Shown here: positions 1 through 9,796 of the stretch, in pieces
Position numbering within the stretch: the stretch's first letter is position 1
Layout of the letters: every line of letters begins with the position of its first letter
DNA from: G963677445 sp963678275
Lineage (GTDB): Bacteria > Bacteroidota > Ignavibacteria > Ignavibacteriales > Melioribacteraceae
Assembly (NCBI GenBank): GCA_963678275.1
Contig: OY782765.1
Location: 372,001-436,000, forward strand
DNA length: 64,000 bases
Reading direction: 5' to 3'
Notes under the pieces: model-generated
What the model was told of the DNA's origin: nothing
Database searches by the model: none
Seen by the model: the letters and a program-made list of their open reading frames with translations, nothing else
Position numbers and translations under genes: made by a program

Positions 1-813
1 TTGAGGGCTTTTAAAGAGTCGAAAAGTGATAAAATAAATCATATTGTCGAAATTGAAATAGAAATCACGGATAAAAAACTTCCTCTGGAAATATCTATCG
101 CTGATTGGGAGACAGACAACCGGAGTTTTAAGACACTGATTATCAGAGATATTACAGATCGGAAAAGAAGGGAGCAGGAACTGAAAGATTCTCTGAAAGA
201 AAAAGAGGCGTTATTTAAAGAAGTGCATCATCGGGTTAAAAATAATCTCCAGATAATTTGCAGTCTGCTTTATCTTCAATCGAGGAAGGTAAAGGATGAA
301 ACAGCTCTGCAGGTGCTCAACGACAGCAGATCAAGAGTAAGATCGATGGCAATAATTCATGATAAGTTATATCGCTCACACGAATCGGCCATGGTGGACT
401 TTAAAGATTACATCAACGGACTAATATTTGAACTTTCGAGGATGTATAATTATTCCACGGCAGGCATAAATCTGAATCTTCATCTCCAGGATGTAAAGCT
501 GCCGATCGATAAAGCTGTTCCATTAGGGCTTATAATTCATGAAATTGTCACAAATACCTTCAAATACGCGTTTCCCGATGATTGGAAGGAACAGAAATAC
601 CTGGATATCAGTCTCGGGAAATACAGTGATAAAATTCTTCTTGAAATTGGAGATAATGGCAAAGGTATTTCGGATGATGATATACAAAAAAGCAAGGACT
701 CCATTGGCATGCAGTTGATTGGCATACTTATAAAGGAACAGCTTTCAGGTTCTTTTAAGAAGGAGTTTAATTCCGGAACCAGGTATAAAATATCATTCCC
801 TTTTTGTGAATAA
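1..813 (+). CDS. Sensor histidine kinase, C-terminal part (HisKA_2 type), cut by window edge
   Basis: The reading frame is open from the first base, so the true N-terminus lies outside the window and the TTG at position 1 is not a reliable start. Visible order: the end of a PAS/PAC sensor fold (about residues 15-55, ending in the PAC-like 'IIRDITDRKRREQEL'), a HisKA_2 dimerisation/phosphotransfer segment with 'HHRVKNNLQI' (residues 76-85, His77 the likely phosphoacceptor), and a HATPase_c domain (about 150-270) with an N-box region 'HEIVTNTFKYAF' and a G-box 'GDNGKGI'. HisKA_2 kinases usually signal through a separate response regulator; none lies next to it here. The kinase class is well supported, but the signal sensed is unknown because the sensor region is missing. 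Confidence 0.9.
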   Translation: MRAFKESKSDKINHIVEIEIEITDKKLPLEISIADWETDNRSFKTLIIRDITDRKRREQELKDSLKEKEALFKEVHHRVKNNLQIICSLLYLQSRKVKDETALQVLNDSRSRVRSMAIIHDKLYRSHESAMVDFKDYINGLIFELSRMYNYSTAGINLNLHLQDVKLPIDKAVPLGLIIHEIVTNTFKYAFPDDWKEQKYLDISLGKYSDKILLEIGDNGKGISDDDIQKSKDSIGMQLIGILIKEQLSGSFKKEFNSGTRYKISFPFCE

Positions 814-943
814 TATCACATATTATCCTTTTATTAACAGGTATTAAAAATATTTTTTAATACGGGAACTAAATAATCGTGAATAACGTATTCAAATAGG
901 ATGTTATATCTGAAAATGTATTAACTAATATTTTGGGGAAAAT

Positions 944-3859
944 ATGAGAGCAATTTTTGTATTACTTTTATTAAGCGGATTATTATTCGCGGGTCAGTGG
1001 GAACAGACAGCCGGGCCTGAAGGCGGTTATGTCAGTTCTGTGGAAGTTTATGGGAACAAACTCCTTACGGTTTCAAATCATGGTTATGTTTTTGCCAGGG
1101 AAAACTCAGAATGGAGCACTATAGGAAAATTAAATGATTCAGGACAACTTCTCGCTTTCAACGATGGATTATATTTTTTTGAATATTATGGAGTATTTAA
1201 ATCGATTGACGGTGGAAGCACCTGGACAGAGTTAGATTTTGAGGGAAATCCCAAGCTTTTATTTGAGGAAGCCGGAGAACTTTTCGCGGTGGTTGGAGAT
1301 ACAATATACACTACTTCAGACGGAGAAAACTGGAGTAATCCTCTAATCAGTATGGAAGCTATGACGATGCTATTCGGTGAACCGACAATTCAGCAGCTTG
1401 TTGATATCAGATCGGTGGGGAAAACCGATTCAACATTCGCTCTGGGCACAACCACTTCAGTTTATCCAATTCCCAAGGGAGTTTACACCACATCGGATAA
1501 TGGAGAAAACTGGACATTCGCTGAAGGATTGCCTGAACCGACCTACACAAACGGAATGGTAAATACTTCGGAAGGATTATACCTCGCGGCAACGGGGGGA
1601 GTTTACTTTTCCTCGGACGGCGGATTTAACTGGATTGAAATAAATGATGGTATTCCCACTAATAATAATTATTACAATGTAAATAACCTTGTCGAATATG
1701 ATGGGCAGGTATATATACGAAATTCTTATGACGAAATGATTTACACATACGCCCAGGGAAGCTGGTCTTTGCTGGGAAACGGAATCACGTCAACATATTT
1801 TACCATCAGGGAAGATATTCTCTATTATTATGATGAGGGTAAATTATATGCTTATGATCTGAATACCAATGTTTCGAGTGATATCTCAGAAGGACTTATC
1901 GCTACTACTCCTTTTGTTACCGCTTTCGGAGCGGACAGGTTATTCGCCACCGAATACAGCGCCGACTGGGTGACTTTTGACGGAGGCGATACCTGGGAGA
2001 AGATAACTGATCTTAATATTGTTGAAGCAGTTTATGATAATGGAATTATTAATGTGCTTGGCGATGACGGACTTTATCGCAGCACTGACATGGGTATGAG
2101 CTGGCAGACAGCCGGTTCCGGAGTGCCTTCCGACTATAAATCTTATGGCAGGACCATTGTCGCTGATAAATCGACCGACGTGGTTTATTCCGGTTTTAAC
2201 AGAATGATCCCCCGCACTCATCTTCCTCCCTCATGGGCTGCCGGAGGAGTATATAAGTCGAGTAACTCGGGAAGTTCGTGGGTTAAAGTTTCCACCGGTC
2301 TTCCGATGCAGGGAACAGTCAGTGTTCCGATATATTCAATGGCGGTTAATAATGATCTGATTATTGCCAGAACATACGAGGGACTTTACAGATCGACAAA
2401 TGGAGGAGCTTCCTGGCAATTATTCGAGAATGGAATCCCGCAGTATACTTCATTTAATTTCTTTGCTTATTACGCAGATCGTATCGCGGCATTTTCATAT
2501 GACGGTATTTATTCTGTTGATAAACAATCGGCATCATGGGAAGATATGAGCAACGGACTGCCTCCTGAACTTTTTGACTATTACAGCCATATGAGGCTCT
2601 TCAATATAGATGACGCTCTTTATTTATACGTTCACAGAGATGATACAAATTATCTTTACAGCTTTAACGGACAAACCTGGGAATTATCTGATCAGGACTT
2701 CGCGGATAATATGAAGTTTCTGGAATTTTCTTATGAAGATGGATATCTGTACGCAGGCGCCTTCAGCAATGGTGTCTGGAAAAAACAGATTGATTCAGGC
2801 AACCAGATTTCACTTTCCAGCCAGTATAATGAAGGATGGAATTTAGTATCTGTTCCTGTTAATTCAAACGATATGACTGTATCCGGCCTTTTCCCCGGTT
2901 CTTCAGGGATGGCGTTTGGCTTTAATGGAGGATATTTCTCAGCGGATATGCTGGTGAACGGAACGGGCTACTGGCTTAAATTTTCCGAGGGTTCTGATAT
3001 CTCCTTCACCGGAACAGAGGTACAGGGAAATATTCAACTGAGTGAAGGCTGGAATCTTATCGGTGTTCATCATGAATCGCTCGGCAGCTCGGTAATTACC
3101 ACTGAACCTGCCGATATTATTGTATCAGAGTTTTTCTCTTATGATAATGGTTACGGTATTGCCAATACACTTATGCCGGGAGAAGGTTACTGGGTGAGAA
3201 GTTCATCGGCAGGTATAATAAATCTTAATTCTCAGGCGTCCGCCTCCGCCACTGAAAAGGTGAATAAACTGCCTTCACTGATGTTTACTGATGCCGCGGG
3301 AAACAGATCGCAGCTTTATTTTTCGGAAAAACCGGAAGGTTTGAAGGGCGCTTTACCCCCCGCGCCGCCGGAAGGAGCCTTTGATATCCGTTTCGCGGGT
3401 GATAAATTTATCGCCTCAATAGAAAATAAAGCTCATACCGTTTCACTTAAAGGAATTAAGTATCCCCTTACGGTTTCCGGCAGCGGAATAAATGTAGTAA
3501 TAAATGGAGCGACTCTCAGAGATGGTGAAGAGATAGTAATAAATAATTCCGCGGGAAATGAATTAACAGTTGAGACCTCATCTGATAATCTTCCTTCAGA
3601 TTATTCTCTCGCTCAAAACTATCCGAATCCATTTAATCCTTCCACCACGATAAACTTTACACTTCCGGAATCAGGCGCTGTGAAACTTTCAGTGATAAAT
3701 ATTCTTGGTGAAATTGTTTCTGTTCCTGTCAACAGCAAAATGGAAGCGGGAAATTATTCAATGAATATAGATTTATCAGGATTTCCTTCAGGTGTATATT
3801 TTTACAGACTTGAATCGGGTAAGTTTTCCCAGGTGAAGAAGATGATGCTTCTCAGATAA
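944..3859 (+). CDS. Secreted propeller-repeat protein with T9SS type A sorting domain
   Basis: 971 aa. A signal peptide (residues 1-16) is followed by many sortilin/BNR-like repeats of the form 'STDGGxxW' (for example 'KSIDGGSTWTEL', 'YTTSDNGENWTF', 'YRSTNGGASWQLF'), which predict beta-propeller folds over about residues 20-640. Next come two copies of a 'GWNLVSVPV ... GxGYWLKF' module (about 645-790). The C-terminus has the sorting motif 'NYPNPFNPSTTINFTLP' and ends in 'KKMMLLR'. In the FCB group this domain directs export across the outer membrane and surface attachment or release by T9SS. RBS GGGGA lies just before the ATG. The ligand or substrate is unknown. It appears to be monocistronic and is followed by a bidirectional terminator. 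Confidence 0.88.
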   Translation: MRAIFVLLLLSGLLFAGQWEQTAGPEGGYVSSVEVYGNKLLTVSNHGYVFARENSEWSTIGKLNDSGQLLAFNDGLYFFEYYGVFKSIDGGSTWTELDFEGNPKLLFEEAGELFAVVGDTIYTTSDGENWSNPLISMEAMTMLFGEPTIQQLVDIRSVGKTDSTFALGTTTSVYPIPKGVYTTSDNGENWTFAEGLPEPTYTNGMVNTSEGLYLAATGGVYFSSDGGFNWIEINDGIPTNNNYYNVNNLVEYDGQVYIRNSYDEMIYTYAQGSWSLLGNGITSTYFTIREDILYYYDEGKLYAYDLNTNVSSDISEGLIATTPFVTAFGADRLFATEYSADWVTFDGGDTWEKITDLNIVEAVYDNGIINVLGDDGLYRSTDMGMSWQTAGSGVPSDYKSYGRTIVADKSTDVVYSGFNRMIPRTHLPPSWAAGGVYKSSNSGSSWVKVSTGLPMQGTVSVPIYSMAVNNDLIIARTYEGLYRSTNGGASWQLFENGIPQYTSFNFFAYYADRIAAFSYDGIYSVDKQSASWEDMSNGLPPELFDYYSHMRLFNIDDALYLYVHRDDTNYLYSFNGQTWELSDQDFADNMKFLEFSYEDGYLYAGAFSNGVWKKQIDSGNQISLSSQYNEGWNLVSVPVNSNDMTVSGLFPGSSGMAFGFNGGYFSADMLVNGTGYWLKFSEGSDISFTGTEVQGNIQLSEGWNLIGVHHESLGSSVITTEPADIIVSEFFSYDNGYGIANTLMPGEGYWVRSSSAGIINLNSQASASATEKVNKLPSLMFTDAAGNRSQLYFSEKPEGLKGALPPAPPEGAFDIRFAGDKFIASIENKAHTVSLKGIKYPLTVSGSGINVVINGATLRDGEEIVINNSAGNELTVETSSDNLPSDYSLAQNYPNPFNPSTTINFTLPESGAVKLSVINILGEIVSVPVNSKMEAGNYSMNIDLSGFPSGVYFYRLESGKFSQVKKMMLLR

Positions 3860-3893
3860 GGATAATCATTCTATAACAATTTCAGTTACGAAT

Positions 3894-3930
3894 AAAAGGC
3901 TGCCGTTTACAATAAACGGCAGCCTTTTTT
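3894..3930. terminator. Bidirectional rho-independent terminator
   Basis: A 16-bp perfect stem (AAAAGGCTGCCGTTTA paired with its complement, loop CAA) has an A-run on one side and a T-run on the other. It sits between the convergent propeller-protein and hemerythrin genes and can serve both. Confidence 0.93.
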
Positions 3931-3946
3931 GTTTCATAAAAAATAA

Positions 3947-4369
3947 TCAGAGTTTCCCAATCAGTTTTGGGTAGTTCTCTTCCACAAAATGACCAAATTC
4001 TTTATCATGGTTAATGACATGCCTGATAAACCAGTTTTCAAGAATTTCCAGCAGATCATCCCGGAATTCGGTTTTACCTCTTTTTAAGGATTGTAGCAGT
4101 TCAACAATCTGTTTCACCAGAACCTGATGCTGAGCCTGATGTTCATGGAAGTGATTGTAATTTAATTTTTTGTGAAGATTACTCTCAGCCTCAAAATGAT
4201 ATTTGGTATATTCCACTACTTCAAACAGCACTTTTTTCAGTTTTTCGAAATCTTCTTTTTGGTAATTAATTTCGAGTAATTTATTAATTAGTTCAACCAG
4301 CTTCAGGTGCTGCTGATCAATTTCCGCAATATTCAGATAATATTCCTTTTTCCAGATAATCTTATGCAT
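3947..4369 (-). CDS. Bacteriohemerythrin
   Basis: 140 aa, the usual length of single-domain bacterial hemerythrins, which bind O2 at a non-haem di-iron centre in a four-helix bundle. The full ligand set is visible: His21 ('IDQQH'), His58 and Glu62 ('YHFEAES'), His77 and His81 ('HEHQAQH'), and His117 with Asp122 ('HVINHD'). No signal peptide, so cytoplasmic. RBS GGGAG lies about 8 nt before the ATG. It stands alone and shares a terminator with the converging upstream gene. Likely roles are oxygen storage, delivery or sensing in a microaerophile or facultative anaerobe; the exact role is inference. Confidence 0.93.
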   Translation of the reverse strand: MHKIIWKKEYYLNIAEIDQQHLKLVELINKLLEINYQKEDFEKLKKVLFEVVEYTKYHFEAESNLHKKLNYNHFHEHQAQHQVLVKQIVELLQSLKRGKTEFRDDLLEILENWFIRHVINHDKEFGHFVEENYPKLIGKL

Positions 4370-4415
4370 ATTGCAGTCTCCCGGTATACAAATTATATTT
4401 TTATTCAGACAACTG

Positions 4416-6251
4416 TCAGTTTAATATCATAATGGAAAACGGGGGCAGATTAAAAGTATATTCTCCCGACTCCGCGGAAAAAACCTTACTACTTATCAAA
4501 TCTTTCAAATTATCCTTTTTATTCATTTTCTTAAGGGGGAGAATGGTTTTAACAGAATTGGAGGAGGAATTGACAATGACAAAAAACTCCTGTTCTTTCC
4601 ATTTCCGCTTATAACCTAATAAATTATTATCGTCATCGATGAGGAAAAATTTAAGAGTTCCAATTGAAAAGGCTTCATAACTATTCCTTATTCCGATAAG
4701 TTTTTTATACCAACTGAAAATATCATCATTAAATTTCACTTCATCCGTATTTCTTTTCCTTCCGAAAGGATCACCCGATTCATTTTCATATTCCAGTCCG
4801 GGCCAGACCATCGGCTTCCGGCAATCAGGATCATCAGGCCCCCACATGCCGGCTTCATCTCCGTAATAAATAGCGGGAGCCCCGGGGAGCGTTAATTGCA
4901 TGGCCGCCGCAAGTTTCATCTTTTTGTAACCATCAGGAGAGGGTTTTTCGATATTGACATATCTGTCGGGGCCCGGAATACCCAGGTGATCTACCGAAGC
5001 CTCCGGATTCTGCACCATGGTTGCCAGGCGCTCGGTATCATGGCTTCCGAAATAATTCATCAGCACAGCCAGATTATCGGGGTGATAATCCCTCTGAAGA
5101 TTTTTTAAGCTGTCGATAAAAGCCGAAGGTGTTATTTTTGTTTCTTCATTTATAACCAAATGTTTTACAGCTCGTCCAAACCGGTAGTTCATTACAGCGT
5201 CAAAAGCGTCACCCTGAAGCCAGTCGGAAGCGTTGGTCATTACATCATTATCCCAGTCCTCCCACCAGACTTCGCCGGTTATATAAGCGTCGGGATTGAT
5301 ATCTTTGACCCAGACACGGAATTTCTTCCAGAAATTTATATCTACCATATCGGCCACATCAAGCCGCCAGCCATCTATTCCATCTTCCGGATTTCCATCG
5401 CCGTCGGGGTCCATCCATCGGTTTACAATTTTTTTAAGATGAGCAGCTATAGGATCAATAAGTCCCTGCTCATTTTCTTTTAACTCAGGAAGCGACCTGA
5501 TTCCGTACCAGCCTTCCCAGTCGAATTCATTTTCTTCTGTATCGGGATCGTCCCACTCTTTGATAGTGAACCATCCCGCATAATTTGATTTCTGCTGTTT
5601 TTCCATCACATCGCGGAATGCCCAGAAAGAAGTGCCGCAGTGATTAAATACTCCGTCGATGATTATTTTTATATCCCTGTTATGGCATTCCTTAATCAGC
5701 TTCAGGAAAAGTTTATCTGCCGAAGTCCACTGCCATGTGGATTCATCCGCGGGATTTTCCTTTTTCACAATTGTTTTGTCGCCATCGGGATCGGGCCCGA
5801 AGTTATCATCTATATGGCGGTACATAGCCGCGTCATATTTATGCAGGGAGGGGGCTTCAAAAACAGGATTAAGGTAAACAGCGTTTATACCGAGTTCTTT
5901 AAGATAATCCAGTTTATCGAGAATTCCCTGAATGTCCCCTCCATAACGGCGTGTTCCCACATTCCAGTAAAAATCTTTTCCGGTATTTTTTTCCCAGGGA
6001 CGCATTGAATACCAGTCGGATATCCAGGGTGTAACTTTCCAGTCCGCGGCGAATTCAAATGGCCACGCGGCCTGCATATCGACCGGGGCCGGATCATTGT
6101 TTATGTCTCCATTATTAAAACGTTCCGGGAAAATCTGGTACCAGACAGCCTCTTTCGCCCAGGAGGGAACACGTTCAGCTTCCATTTGAGTTTCACATCC
6201 GGGAGCCAGCATTAAAACAAAAGCAAAGAAAAGAAAGTAAATATTTTTCAT
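4416..6251 (-). CDS. GH13 alpha-amylase-family lipoprotein (neopullulanase/cyclomaltodextrinase-like)
   Basis: 611 aa from the chosen start. The frame is open upstream to 6386, but the ATG at 6251 begins a clean lipoprotein signal ('LAPGC', Cys19), so the longer version is rejected. GH13 conserved regions are all present: region I 'DGVFNH' (about 199-204), region II 'GWRLDVA' with nucleophile Asp298, region III 'TGEVWW' with acid/base Glu327, and region IV 'FGSHDTERL' with His404-Asp405. The family hydrolyses alpha-1,4 (and sometimes alpha-1,6) glucan bonds. The lipobox suggests anchoring in the outer or inner membrane facing the periplasm or surface. It is transcribed divergently from a propeller histidine kinase at 6553, which suggests, but does not prove, control by glycan sensing. 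Confidence 0.92.
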   Translation of the reverse strand: MKNIYFLFFAFVLMLAPGCETQMEAERVPSWAKEAVWYQIFPERFNNGDINNDPAPVDMQAAWPFEFAADWKVTPWISDWYSMRPWEKNTGKDFYWNVGTRRYGGDIQGILDKLDYLKELGINAVYLNPVFEAPSLHKYDAAMYRHIDDNFGPDPDGDKTIVKKENPADESTWQWTSADKLFLKLIKECHNRDIKIIIDGVFNHCGTSFWAFRDVMEKQQKSNYAGWFTIKEWDDPDTEENEFDWEGWYGIRSLPELKENEQGLIDPIAAHLKKIVNRWMDPDGDGNPEDGIDGWRLDVADMVDINFWKKFRVWVKDINPDAYITGEVWWEDWDNDVMTNASDWLQGDAFDAVMNYRFGRAVKHLVINEETKITPSAFIDSLKNLQRDYHPDNLAVLMNYFGSHDTERLATMVQNPEASVDHLGIPGPDRYVNIEKPSPDGYKKMKLAAAMQLTLPGAPAIYYGDEAGMWGPDDPDCRKPMVWPGLEYENESGDPFGRKRNTDEVKFNDDIFSWYKKLIGIRNSYEAFSIGTLKFFLIDDDNNLLGYKRKWKEQEFFVIVNSSSNSVKTILPLKKMNKKDNLKDLISSKVFSAESGEYTFNLPPFSIMILN

Positions 6252-6552
6252 TTTTATATTCTCTTTATTTTCAAAAATTATCCTGATAATAATGCAAGTT
6301 ATTCTTTTAAATTCGAAAGGGCAATAAAAAACAGTACAGATTCTATGTGGCGAGTAATTAATAAAAAATTCTATTTCGCGATTCATGGGCTTTCCCGATT
6401 ATACAAATATGGATAAATAATATTCAATTTAGCCCATATTTATTCATGGTTAACCGAAACAGTTGGACAAGAATCGAAAATTATTTAAATTGGTTTTAAG
6501 AGTGATATAATTACATCTCTCTAAATAATAATCTGATAAAAAATATTGCCTG
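6252..6552. other. Divergent intergenic region
   Basis: 301 bp between the GH13 lipoprotein and the propeller kinase, transcribed away from each other. It is very AT-rich and must hold both promoters. I see no clear operator palindrome and do not assign promoter boxes. Confidence 0.5.
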
Positions 6553-9500
6553 ATGTTAAAAAAATTCGGTTCCCTTTTTGTTGTTATCAGCCTGTTGTTA
6601 ACGGTCCGGCTTATATCCGGAACCGGAGATATAGAATTTGAGCACATTTCTATTGAAAAAGGCCTCTCACAGGTTATTATTCGTTCAATCCTGCAGGATG
6701 ACAGAGGATTTATCTGGTTCGCTACCGAAGATGGCCTGAACAGGTATGACGGAACAAGGTTCGAAGTGTTCAGGCATGAAAGGGGAAATCCGAATTCAAT
6801 TTCAGATAATTTTATTTTATACCTTTTCCAGGACAGCAAAGGGCTGATATGGATTGGAACAAATACCGGAGGACTGGATTGTTATGATCCTTACCGGGAA
6901 GTTTACAGACATTTCAGAAATGATGAAAATGATCCGAAGTCGATAAGCTCCAATTATATTCGGTATATTTTTGAAGATTCGAAAAAGAATTTGTGGATAG
7001 GCACTGATGGCGGAGGCCTCTGCCGTTATGAACAAAATTCAAACAGATTCAAATCGTGGCAGCATACTCCGGGCAGTGACGATAGTATATGTTCTGATCT
7101 GGTGCTGACTCTGGCCGAAGATTCCTATAATAATCTTTGGGTCGGTACAGACAGCGGATTATGCCGTTATTCCCTGCCTCAGAAAAAATTTGAGCGATAT
7201 GTTTTACCAGGTGAAAACTCAGCTAATAACTACACAGTTAATTCTCTTCTCGTTGCTTTTCTTGATGGAAAAGAATACCTTTTAACAGGAACTGACAGGG
7301 GGTTTTTAATCATCGACCTGGCCGACAGGTCAGTCGTTCATTATAAAAAAAGGAATGACGGAAATTCTCTGCCGCATGACCAGGTGAATTCTATTGTTGT
7401 TGATAACAATGATAATATCTGGATAGGCACAGAGGAGGGATTGAGTATATTCGATTATTCCCAGAAGAGTTTTACAAATTACATGCATGAAAGAAATAAT
7501 GAGGGGAGTATAAGAAATAATTATATAAGAACATTATATAAAGATAAGAACGATATTATCTGGATTGGAACAGCCGGCGGGGGAATAGATAAATATAACA
7601 GTATTAAAAAAAGGTTTTATCATCTTTATCATGATCCTTCAATAGATAATACACTATCGGATAATATGATTCGCTCGGTATATGAAGACCGCAGTGAAAC
7701 AATTTTGATCGGAACTATGGGGGGAGTGCTGAATGCCTTCAGGCGGGATGAAGAAAGCCCCGGCAAATTTAGCATTGTATATGATAATTTGCTGAATCTT
7801 GGCAGCAACGCGATAACTTCTATTATTGAAGATAAAAAGGGAACCCTGTGGATTGGAAGCTGGGGAAACGGATTATATGAGTTTGAGAATTACCGTCGTG
7901 AATTCAGGAATGCCAGGCTTAAAGAAAAGTCGCCCCGCAATACTAATTACCGGAATATTCCGCAGGACCCGATGAGCCTCAGCAGTAATATAATTCAGGC
8001 GCTGATGGAGGACAGCTATGGCAATTTATGGATAGGAACGGAATCAGGCCTGGACCTTTTTCTGAGAGAGAAAAACCAGTTCTATCATTTTAGTCATGAT
8101 CCCTATAACAAGCAGAGCCTGAGCGACAACAGAATACAATCGAATTGTATTTTTGAAGATTCGCGGGGTAATCTATGGATAGGAACCTGGGGGGGGCTGA
8201 ATAAAATCAGCAGGAAGTTTCTTAATAAAATGGAACTGGAAGAGATAAAGTTTGAACATTTTAAGCATGATCCTGAGAATCCTTACAGCCTGAGTGATAA
8301 CAGGGTGATTTCAATTTATGAAAATCTGGATGGCAGGTTGTGGATTGGAACGTATGGAGGAGGAATATGCCGTCTGGATGATTATGACGGAACAATAACG
8401 TTCAGGAATTTTTCTCAAAAGGATGGGCTTAGCAGTGAGGTAATTTATGGAATTCTTGGTGATTCCAAAGGAAATTTGTGGCTGAGCACAACCAATGGTT
8501 TATCCATGTTTAATCCCTCCGATGGAAGTTTTAGGAATTTTACCAGGGAGGACGGGCTGCAGAGCAACCAATTTTACTGGGGTTCAAGTTGCAAAACCAG
8601 GAACGGAGAGCTTTTTTTCGGCGGCATAAATGGTTTAAACTATTTCCATCCCGACGATCTTAAAGATAACCCCCATGTTCCGCCTGTTTATATAACCGGT
8701 TTGAAGCTGTTTAATAAAGAGGTAATTCCTGATGGTGAAGATGAAATATTATCAGCCTCAGTAATCAATACCAGCGAGATAGAACTTTCATACGATCAAA
8801 ATGTTCTGACATTCGGGTATGTGGCTCTTGATTATACTATCCCTCAAAAAAACCAGTATAAATATATGCTTGAAGGATATGACAGCCGCTGGATAAACGC
8901 CGGAAATGTTCAGTCTGCCACATATACCCTTACAGAGCCGGGGGATTATGTATTCAGGGTAATAGCCTCAAATAATGACGGATTATGGAATGAAAAAGGG
9001 GCTTCTCTGCATATTGTTCTTTATCCTCCTTTCTGGAAAAACTGGTGGTTTATCCTTGGTGTCTTATTCCTGGCCGGGCTGGGGATAGTCTATTTTATTA
9101 TAGCTTATGTTAAACAACTGCTTGCCGTTGAAAGACTAAGGAGCAAACTTGCCGCGGATCTTCATGACAGCATAGGAGCGAGTCTGACGGAAATCTCCAT
9201 TTTGAGTGAAGTGATAAGGACCAAAATTCCGCAGGATAATAAAGATGTAAGAAACATCCTTAAACAGATCAGCGCCAAATCTCGTCTTTTGGTGGATGAA
9301 ATGAGCGATATAGTCTGGCTGGTAAATCCAAAGCGCGACTCAATTTATGATCTGATACTCAGACTCGAAGACGCATATTCCGAGATGCTTTCATTCAAGG
9401 GAATATCTTTCAGTTCCTCTAATCTCAAATCGCTTGAAAAAATTTCGCTGGCAATGGAGCAGCGGCAGAATCTGTTCCTGATATTCAAAGAGGCAATTAA

Positions 9501-9744
9501 TAACAGCATAACCCACAGCAACTGCAGGGAAATAACTTTAAACGCGAATGTGAGCGGCAACAGGATATCAATGGTGCTTGAGGATGACGGTGAGGGATTT
9601 GATCCCGGTGGAAAGAATGGCCCGCACAGGGGAAACGGACTTGAAAATATGGTGTCGAGGGCAGATAAAATAGGAGGGAATCTTAAGATTGAGTCATTTC
9701 CCGGTAAAGGAACAAAAATAATGTTCTCCGGCAGAATTCATTAG
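6553..9744 (+). CDS. Two-component regulator propeller histidine kinase (NarX/HisKA_3 type)
   Basis: 1063 aa. A signal peptide/anchor (1-22) is followed by about a dozen 'LWIGTxxGG' propeller repeats (about 30-690) that would form a periplasmic two-propeller sensor like those of Bacteroides glycan-sensing hybrid kinases. Then come a Y_Y_Y domain (about 745-820), one membrane segment (about 833-855), HisKA_3 with 'ADLHDSIGASL' (His871 the likely phosphoacceptor), and HATPase_c ('DDGEGFDPGG', 'GNGLENM') to the end. Unlike the hybrid Bacteroides proteins there is no receiver or AraC domain; those functions sit in the separate regulator 52 bp downstream. The ligand is unknown, but divergence from a GH13 gene hints at a glucan. 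Confidence 0.93.
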   Translation: MLKKFGSLFVVISLLLTVRLISGTGDIEFEHISIEKGLSQVIIRSILQDDRGFIWFATEDGLNRYDGTRFEVFRHERGNPNSISDNFILYLFQDSKGLIWIGTNTGGLDCYDPYREVYRHFRNDENDPKSISSNYIRYIFEDSKKNLWIGTDGGGLCRYEQNSNRFKSWQHTPGSDDSICSDLVLTLAEDSYNNLWVGTDSGLCRYSLPQKKFERYVLPGENSANNYTVNSLLVAFLDGKEYLLTGTDRGFLIIDLADRSVVHYKKRNDGNSLPHDQVNSIVVDNNDNIWIGTEEGLSIFDYSQKSFTNYMHERNNEGSIRNNYIRTLYKDKNDIIWIGTAGGGIDKYNSIKKRFYHLYHDPSIDNTLSDNMIRSVYEDRSETILIGTMGGVLNAFRRDEESPGKFSIVYDNLLNLGSNAITSIIEDKKGTLWIGSWGNGLYEFENYRREFRNARLKEKSPRNTNYRNIPQDPMSLSSNIIQALMEDSYGNLWIGTESGLDLFLREKNQFYHFSHDPYNKQSLSDNRIQSNCIFEDSRGNLWIGTWGGLNKISRKFLNKMELEEIKFEHFKHDPENPYSLSDNRVISIYENLDGRLWIGTYGGGICRLDDYDGTITFRNFSQKDGLSSEVIYGILGDSKGNLWLSTTNGLSMFNPSDGSFRNFTREDGLQSNQFYWGSSCKTRNGELFFGGINGLNYFHPDDLKDNPHVPPVYITGLKLFNKEVIPDGEDEILSASVINTSEIELSYDQNVLTFGYVALDYTIPQKNQYKYMLEGYDSRWINAGNVQSATYTLTEPGDYVFRVIASNNDGLWNEKGASLHIVLYPPFWKNWWFILGVLFLAGLGIVYFIIAYVKQLLAVERLRSKLAADLHDSIGASLTEISILSEVIRTKIPQDNKDVRNILKQISAKSRLLVDEMSDIVWLVNPKRDSIYDLILRLEDAYSEMLSFKGISFSSSNLKSLEKISLAMEQRQNLFLIFKEAINNSITHSNCREITLNANVSGNRISMVLEDDGEGFDPGGKNGPHRGNGLENMVSRADKIGGNLKIESFPGKGTKIMFSGRIH

Positions 9745-9796
9745 ACCTTTATATGGCTATTTATTAACTTTACCCCAAAAAAAATAGCTGCCTTAA

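Noticed and set aside
537..725. Minus-strand frame inside the kinase gene
   Set aside because: It is the antisense shadow of the HATPase domain, as are many similar frames opposite large genes (for example 1940-2221, 23769-24257, 55638-56312).
6252..6386. 45-codon N-terminal extension of the GH13 protein
   Set aside because: It would bury a clear lipoprotein signal peptide; the ATG at 6251 begins exactly at that signal.
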